A DNA stretch of 9,642 nucleotides. It comes from Anaerolineaceae bacterium. Its GTDB lineage: Bacteria; Planctomycetota; Phycisphaerae; FEN-1346; JAACEH01. Position 1 is the stretch's first letter, and each line of letters starts with the position of its first letter. The notes under the pieces were generated by a model, which was given only the letters and a program-made list of their open reading frames with translations, was not told the DNA's origin and did no database searches. The stretch is from positions 1 through 9,642 of the forward strand of contig JAACEH010000161.1 in assembly GCA_011682595.1 (NCBI GenBank), read 5' to 3'. The translations under genes and the position numbers were made by a program. Below, one piece after another: positions 6,224 through 9,642 of this stretch.

Positions 6224-7835
6224 CTACTTGGCCGCCCTGGCGATGGAGCGGATGATGTGCTTCCGCCACACGGCGTCGTCGCGCTCGGGAAAATCGAGGC
6301 GGAAGTGCGTGCCGCGACTTTCCTGCCGCTCGAGCGCCGAGCGGGCTATCAGCCGGGCCAGAAGCAACATGTTCTGCAGTTGCCAGCCCTGCAGGTCGTC
6401 GAACTCCTTGTCCAGGACGTAGGACTGCCAGAACTCGATGATCTGGTCGGTCTCGGCCAGATGCCGCCGGTCGCGCTCGATGCCCACGTTTCGCCACATG
6501 ACCGCCCGCAGCGAGTTGCGAACGTCGGCCACGTCAAGCACTGTCCGGTCGCTACGGTCGACGGTGAAACCAAGCTGAGGCGGACGGCCGCCCGAGTTCG
6601 CGCCGACCACCTGGGCGGCGATGCTGATGCCCACGCGATAACCGAAGACCAGCCCTTCGAGCAGACTGTTTGAGCCCAGGCGGTTGGCCCCGTGCAGTCG
6701 CGTGCAGGCCACCTCGCCGCAGGCGTACAGCCGCGGCAACGTCGTGCGGCCCTCGGCGTCGGCCCGCACGCCGCCGATGGTGTAGTGTGCCGCCGGCCGC
6801 ACGGGAATCAGGTCGCGGGCAATGTCGATGTCGAAGTCCTGGCAGATGCGGCGAATCAGGGGGAAGCGGGCGTAGAGATGATCGGCCGGCAGATGTTTCA
6901 GGTCCAGGTAGACGTTCGTCGAATCGGTCTTGGCCATTTGCCGCACGATGGCCCGCGAGACAACGTCGCGCGGAGCCAGTTCGCCGTCCGGATGATAATC
7001 GCTCATGAAGCGGTAGCCGTTGCGGTCGACCAGGTGGCCGCCCTCGCCGCGAACGGTCTCGGAGATCAGGGCCCGGCTGGCCCCGGCGATGTAGAGCGTC
7101 GTCGGGTGGAACTGGACGAACTCCAGGTCCTCCAACTCCGCCGTCGCCGGTGGCCGTCTCGGGGTTGGTCGTTTCGCGGTACAGTCGTCCAATGCCGCCG
7201 GCGGCAAGAACCGTGAACCTGGCCCAGCAGACGGTCGGCCCGCTGGAGGAGTTCCACAGCAGGGCGCCCTGGACGGCCCCGTCGTCGCCGGTCAGCAGGT
7301 CGATCGAGAAGGTCCGCTCGCGTATGACGATGCGGGGATGAACGCGTGCCTGGGCGGCCATGGTCTGTGCTATTTCGCGGCCCGTCGAGTCGCCGGCGGC
7401 GTGCAGAATGCGCCGCGCCGAGTGACCGCCCTCGCGGGTCAGGGCCAGGTGGTCGCCCTCGCGGTCGAACGAAGTGCCCCAGTCGATCAGCTCGCGGATC
7501 CGCTCGGGCCCCTCACGGACCACCATCTCGACAACGCCCGAGTCGGCCAGTCCGCAGGCCGTGGCCAGCGTGTCGGCTTTGTGCTTCTCGGGCGAATCGG
7601 CCGCCTGGTCAATGGCCGCGGCGATGCCGCCCTGGGCATAATAGGAATTCGATTCCAGAAGCTCGCTCTTGGTGGCCAGGGTGACGCGGACCTCGGGCCC
7701 CGCCTGGGCCGTCTCCAGGGCGGCCCGCAGCCCGGCGATGCCGCCGCCGATGACCAGGCAGTCGGTGAAAATCTGCGGCAAGGACGAGGTGTCAAAACCC
7801 ACCAGGTATCGCCGAAGGCTCCTGTGCTGTACCAT
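6224..7835 (-). pseudogene. nadB: L-aspartate oxidase, internal deletion with frameshift
   Basis: NadB oxidises L-aspartate to iminoaspartate with FAD, the first step to quinolinate and NAD. The N-terminal part (7835 to about 7140) has the FAD motif VIGGGIAG (residues 28-35), SNSYYAQGGIA (62-72), TREGGHS with Glu135, and RETTNPETATGDG at the end. The rest continues in another frame (about 7141-6224) with AELEDLEFVQFHPTTL, RGEGGH, LAPRD, AHYTIGG, HGANRLGSNSLLEG and the C-terminal helical domain, ending ARAAK at TAG 6224. All active-site residues known from the E. coli enzyme (Glu, His, Arg, His, Arg) are present. The eight residues normally between GDG and AEL (LAMAYRAG-like) are missing; the frame change fits a loss of 26 nt. 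The remaining length, about 537, is normal. Start ATG 7835 has AGGAAGG six bases upstream. As written it cannot give an active enzyme. Confidence 0.9.
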
Positions 7836-7880
7836 TTGCGGCCTTCCTGTTCGCCAGGTCGTGCACGGTCCGGAAGCGAC

Positions 7881-7909
7881 ATGCTAGCAGGCCCGGCCCG
7901 TCAACACAA
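7881..7909 (-). promoter_or_regulatory. Possible nadB promoter
   Basis: On the minus strand TTGTGT (7909-7904) and TAGCAT (7886-7881) are separated by 17 bases; matches are 3 of 6 and 4 of 6. A better -35, TTGACG (7904-7899), has no -10 at proper distance. Initiation would be near 7874, about 39 bases before the nadB ATG. The CCGTTTGG repeat array begins directly upstream of this -35, which fits an activator or repressor site. Confidence 0.3.
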
Positions 7910-7911
7910 GA

Positions 7912-7960
7912 CCGTTTGGACAGACCCGTTTGGCGGGCAAGCCGTTTGGCAAGCCAAGCG
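7912..7960. repeat. CCGTTTGG triplet and overlapping palindrome upstream of nadB
   Basis: CCGTTTGG occurs exactly at 7912-7919, 7926-7933 and 7942-7949, with 14- and 16-base steps. GGCAAGCC occurs twice (7936-7943, 7948-7955). The third unit lies inside an 18-bp imperfect palindrome (7943-7960: CGTTTGGC, AA, GCCAAGCG; one mismatch). Repeated half-sites plus a dyad just above the putative nadB -35 suggest a transcription-factor binding array. I could not match it to a known NAD regulator such as NrtR, NiaR or NadQ. Confidence 0.5.
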
Positions 7961-7962
7961 CC

Positions 7963-7977
7963 GCGGCCGGTGGCCGC
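7963..7977. repeat. Perfect GCGGCC hairpin
   Basis: GCGGCC (7963-7968) and GGCCGC (7972-7977) are separated by GGT. On the plus strand AGATGTTTTC follows, but no gene lies upstream to terminate. It may be part of a regulatory array or simply GC-rich symmetry. Confidence 0.35.
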
Positions 7978-8001
7978 AGATGTTTTCACCATGCGTCCCG
8001 A

Positions 8002-8087
8002 CCGGGTGGCATGCGTCGCTTGCGACGCATGTTCCGTAATTCCACGACATGGGCTGACAAGCAGCCCCTGCCACCCAAGCCACCCGG
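8002..8087. repeat. Composite inverted repeat, REP-like or structured RNA
   Basis: An outer 9-bp stem, CCGGGTGGC (8002-8010) with GCCACCCGG (8079-8087), encloses two perfect hairpins. Hairpin 1 has arms CATGCGTCGC (8010-8019) and its complement (8022-8031), with a CTTG tetraloop closed by G-C. Hairpin 2 is GGGCTG (8051-8056) with CAGCCC (8062-8067) and a 5-base loop. GCCACCC occurs a second time at 8070-8076, and another CATGCGTC lies at 7990-7997. The fold is a three-way junction on either strand. It could be an intergenic REP/MITE-like repeat or a cis-acting RNA. No tRNA or riboswitch consensus was recognised. Confidence 0.5.
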
Positions 8088-8115
8088 TGCCGGACCGGAC
8101 AACCGCCGGGGGCGA

Positions 8116-8140
8116 TCAAAAAGCGGGTCGCTCAAAAAGC
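8116..8140. promoter_or_regulatory. Paired TCAAAAAGC repeats upstream of the hemL promoter
   Basis: TCAAAAAGC occurs exactly at 8116-8124 and 8132-8140, a 16-base step, ending one base before the hemL -35. A-tracts at this position can act as an UP element for RNA polymerase alpha subunits, or the pair can be an activator site. They stand out in GC-rich surroundings. Confidence 0.45.
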
Positions 8141-8141
8141 A

Positions 8142-8170
8142 TTGACCGCACCCGGTGGCGGGCCTAAGAT
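8142..8170 (+). promoter_or_regulatory. hemL promoter
   Basis: TTGACC (8142-8147, 5 of 6) and TAAGAT (8165-8170, 4 of 6) are spaced by exactly 17 bases. Transcription would start near 8177, giving a leader of about 53 bases that contains the GCTGCGCAGC palindrome (8181-8190). The A-tract repeats just upstream strengthen the call. Confidence 0.55.
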
Positions 8171-8229
8171 GAGCGCTCGTGCTGCGCAGCGTTGTGCTAC
8201 GCAGGGCAGTAGTCGAAAGGTTAACTCAA

Positions 8230-9522
8230 ATGGAAATTCCCAAATCACGGGCGGCCTTCGAGGCGGCCCGGCGGGTTATCGTCGGCGGAGTCAACAGCCC
8301 GGTGCGAGCATTCGCAGCCGTCGGCGGCCAGCCGCTCTTTATCGCTCGCGGCCAGGGGCAGCACATCTTCGATCTGGACGGCAACCGTTACCTCGACTAC
8401 GTGGGCAGTTGGGGCCCGCTGGTCCTGGGCCACTGTCATCCGGCGGTGGTCGAGGCGGTCCAGCGGGCACTTCGCGACGGGATGAGTTTCGGCGCTCCGA
8501 CCGAGCGGGAAACCCGGCTGGCCGAGATCCTCTGCCAGGCGGTGCCGTCGATCGAGCAGATTCGCTTTGTCAACTCCGGGACCGAGGCCACGCTGTCGGC
8601 CATTCGCCTGGCCCGGGGCTGCACGGGCCGCGACCTGGTGGTCAAGTTCGCGGGCTGCTACCACGGCCACGTCGACGCCCTGCTGGTGCAGGCCGGCAGC
8701 GGGGCCATGACCCTGGGCCAGCCGTCCAGCCCCGGCGTTCCCGCGGCGGTGGTCGCGGACACCCTGGTGGCGCGGTATAATGACACGGCCGGCATCAGTG
8801 AGTTGGTGGCCGAGCGCGGGGACGGCATAGCGGCCGTCATCGTCGAGCCGGTGGCCGGCAACATGGGCGTGGTGCCCGCGGAGCCGGAGTTTCTTTTCGC
8901 CTTGCGCAAGCTCTGCGACGAGAAGGGCATTATCCTCATTTTCGACGAGGTGATGTCCGGCTTTCGCGTGGCCTGGGGCGGAGCCCAGGAACTTTACGGC
9001 ATCCAGCCCGACCTGACCACCCTGGGCAAGATCATCGGCGGCGGCATGCCGGTGGGGGCTTACGGCGGGCGGCGCCGCATCATGGAACAGGTCAGCCCCG
9101 AGGGTCCGGTCTACCAGGCCGGGACGCTGTCGGGCAATCCCCTGGCCATGGCCTGCGGGCTGGCCACGCTGGAGGTTCTGTCGCAGCCGGAAACCTACCA
9201 GCGGCTGGAGACCCTGAGCGAGCGTCTGGCCGAGGGCCTGCAGAAGGCGGCCCGGCGGTGCGGCCTGGCGATGCACGGCAACCGCGTGGGGTCGATGCTT
9301 TGTGCGTTCTTCACCGGCCAGGTGGTTCGCGACTACGAGTCGGCGGCGGCCAGCGACACCGAGATGTTCGGCCGCTATTTCAACGGCATGCTCCAGAGGG
9401 GGGTGTACCTGGCCCCGAGCCAGTTCGAGGCCATGTTCCTCAGCACGGCGCACACCGCCGACGACGTGCAGGAGACGTTGGACGCCGCGGGGGAAGTTTT
9501 CAAGGAACTCGCTGCGGTCTAG
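8230..9522 (+). CDS. hemL: Glutamate-1-semialdehyde 2,1-aminomutase
   Basis: This cytoplasmic PLP enzyme converts glutamate-1-semialdehyde to 5-aminolevulinate, the last step of the C5 route into heme. The 430-residue length is normal. Visible landmarks are VNSPVRAF (21-28), [15 protein letters not shown] (115-129; Leu replaces the common Met), [11 protein letters not shown] (142-152), VEPVAGNMG (205-213), [10 protein letters not shown] with Asp239 (PLP N1), LGKIIGGG with the PLP lysine Lys267, and [11 protein letters not shown] (298-308). ATG 8230 is chosen over an upstream in-frame start at 8179 because family members begin near here and AAAGG (8216-8220) is nine bases away. It is divergent from nadB and followed after 25 bases by another gene, so it likely heads an operon. 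The gene looks intact and functional. Confidence 0.97.
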   Translation: MEIPKSRAAFEAARRVIVGGVNSPVRAFAAVGGQPLFIARGQGQHIFDLDGNRYLDYVGSWGPLVLGHCHPAVVEAVQRALRDGMSFGAPTERETRLAEILCQAVPSIEQIRFVNSGTEATLSAIRLARGCTGRDLVVKFAGCYHGHVDALLVQAGSGAMTLGQPSSPGVPAAVVADTLVARYNDTAGISELVAERGDGIAAVIVEPVAGNMGVVPAEPEFLFALRKLCDEKGIILIFDEVMSGFRVAWGGAQELYGIQPDLTTLGKIIGGGMPVGAYGGRRRIMEQVSPEGPVYQAGTLSGNPLAMACGLATLEVLSQPETYQRLETLSERLAEGLQKAARRCGLAMHGNRVGSMLCAFFTGQVVRDYESAAASDTEMFGRYFNGMLQRGVYLAPSQFEAMFLSTAHTADDVQETLDAAGEVFKELAAV

Positions 9523-9547
9523 GGTGCGTACTTTCAGGAGAGAGACA

Positions 9548-9642
9548 ATGGGCAAGGAAAACTCGTCACGCGATCTGCCGCCGGTGCGGTTGCCGAACCC
9601 GACCGCCGAGAGTTTCGTCGCCTCGCTGAAGGTGGTGCACTT
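9548..9642 (+). CDS. Unrecognised protein, 5' part only
   Basis: A new frame opens at ATG 9548 with a good AGGAG (9536-9540) seven bases upstream, 25 bases after the hemL stop, and stays open to the window end (31 codons). The visible N-terminus (MGKENSSRDLPPVRLPNP, then TAESFVASLKVVH) is polar with a Pro-rich stretch and no signal peptide. I do not recognise the family. The position suggests cotranscription with hemL. Confidence 0.7.
   Translation, partial: MGKENSSRDLPPVRLPNPTAESFVASLKVVH

Larger units (their letters stand above)
7836..8229. other. Structured divergent intergenic region nadB/hemL
   Basis: These 394 bases hold no credible gene: short frames cross it on both strands, but none has coding signs or a family match. 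It contains the 5' ends and promoters of nadB (minus) and hemL (plus), three CCGTTTGG repeats (7912-7949), a perfect GCGGCC-GGT-GGCCGC hairpin (7963-7977), a composite inverted repeat (8002-8087), a paired A-tract repeat (8116-8140) and a GCTGCGCAGC palindrome (8181-8190) in the hemL leader. The density of dyads is far above the other gaps in the window. Confidence 0.7.

Noticed and set aside
7912..7949. CRISPR array
   Set aside because: Repeats are only 8 bases with 6-8 base gaps; no spacer-sized intervals or cas genes.
8002..8087. tRNA or known riboswitch
   Set aside because: The cloverleaf arms and T-loop consensus are absent, and no familiar riboswitch core motif is visible; kept only as a structured repeat.
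8245..9555. 436-codon open frame on the minus strand opposite hemL
   Set aside because: It mirrors the hemL coding sequence; hemL has all catalytic motifs, and the antisense translation is His/Arg/Gln-rich without family signs, as expected in GC-rich DNA.

Overview
The window is GC-rich bacterial DNA. It most likely comes from a Planctomycetota genome, probably the Phycisphaerae side. The main evidence is two large pseudopilin-type proteins with the H-X9/10-DG signature, which is greatly expanded in that phylum. A GH109-like Gfo/Idh/MocA protein, a ceramidase-like hydrolase, a rubredoxin-free superoxide reductase and C5-pathway heme synthesis (hemL) fit this. The taxonomic call is inference.

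Layout, left to right. Positions 1-677 (+) hold the C-terminal part of an H-X10-DG pseudopilin-type protein. A short promoter region follows, with a perfect dyad between its -35 and -10 boxes. Next (+) is a two-gene unit: a neutral-ceramidase-like hydrolase (843-2137), split by an apparent one-base deletion, and a Gfo/Idh/MocA-family protein (2134-3213) that overlaps it by a GTGA start/stop. That protein lacks the usual EKP lysine but has the Glu, Tyr and Tyr-x-x-His pattern of GH109 NAD-dependent glycosidases. A stand-alone superoxide reductase gene (3461-3844, +) has its own promoter and faces a convergent minus-strand block across a hairpin terminator.

The minus-strand block runs right to left: nadB (6224-7835, broken by an apparent loss of about 26 nt), an H-X9-DG pseudopilin (5186-6046), and 20 nt later a two-TM sensor-like protein of unknown function (3936-5165). 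A 394-nt divergent intergenic region (7836-8229) separates nadB from hemL. It is unusually structured: three CCGTTTGG copies, several perfect hairpins, a composite inverted repeat resembling a REP element or structured RNA, and a paired A-tract repeat just before a good hemL promoter. hemL (8230-9522, +) is intact and is followed after 25 nt by the start of an unrecognised gene that runs off the window.

How the genes work together: nadB and hemL are housekeeping cofactor genes (quinolinate for NAD; 5-aminolevulinate for heme). The superoxide reductase is oxidative-stress defence. The ceramidase-like/GH109-like pair looks like a small catabolic unit acting on an amide- or glycoside-containing substrate. 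The pseudopilin/two-TM pair looks like an envelope unit. No phage, CRISPR, transposase or defence system is visible. Two independent reading-frame breaks in 9.6 kb raise the question of assembly error versus real gene decay.
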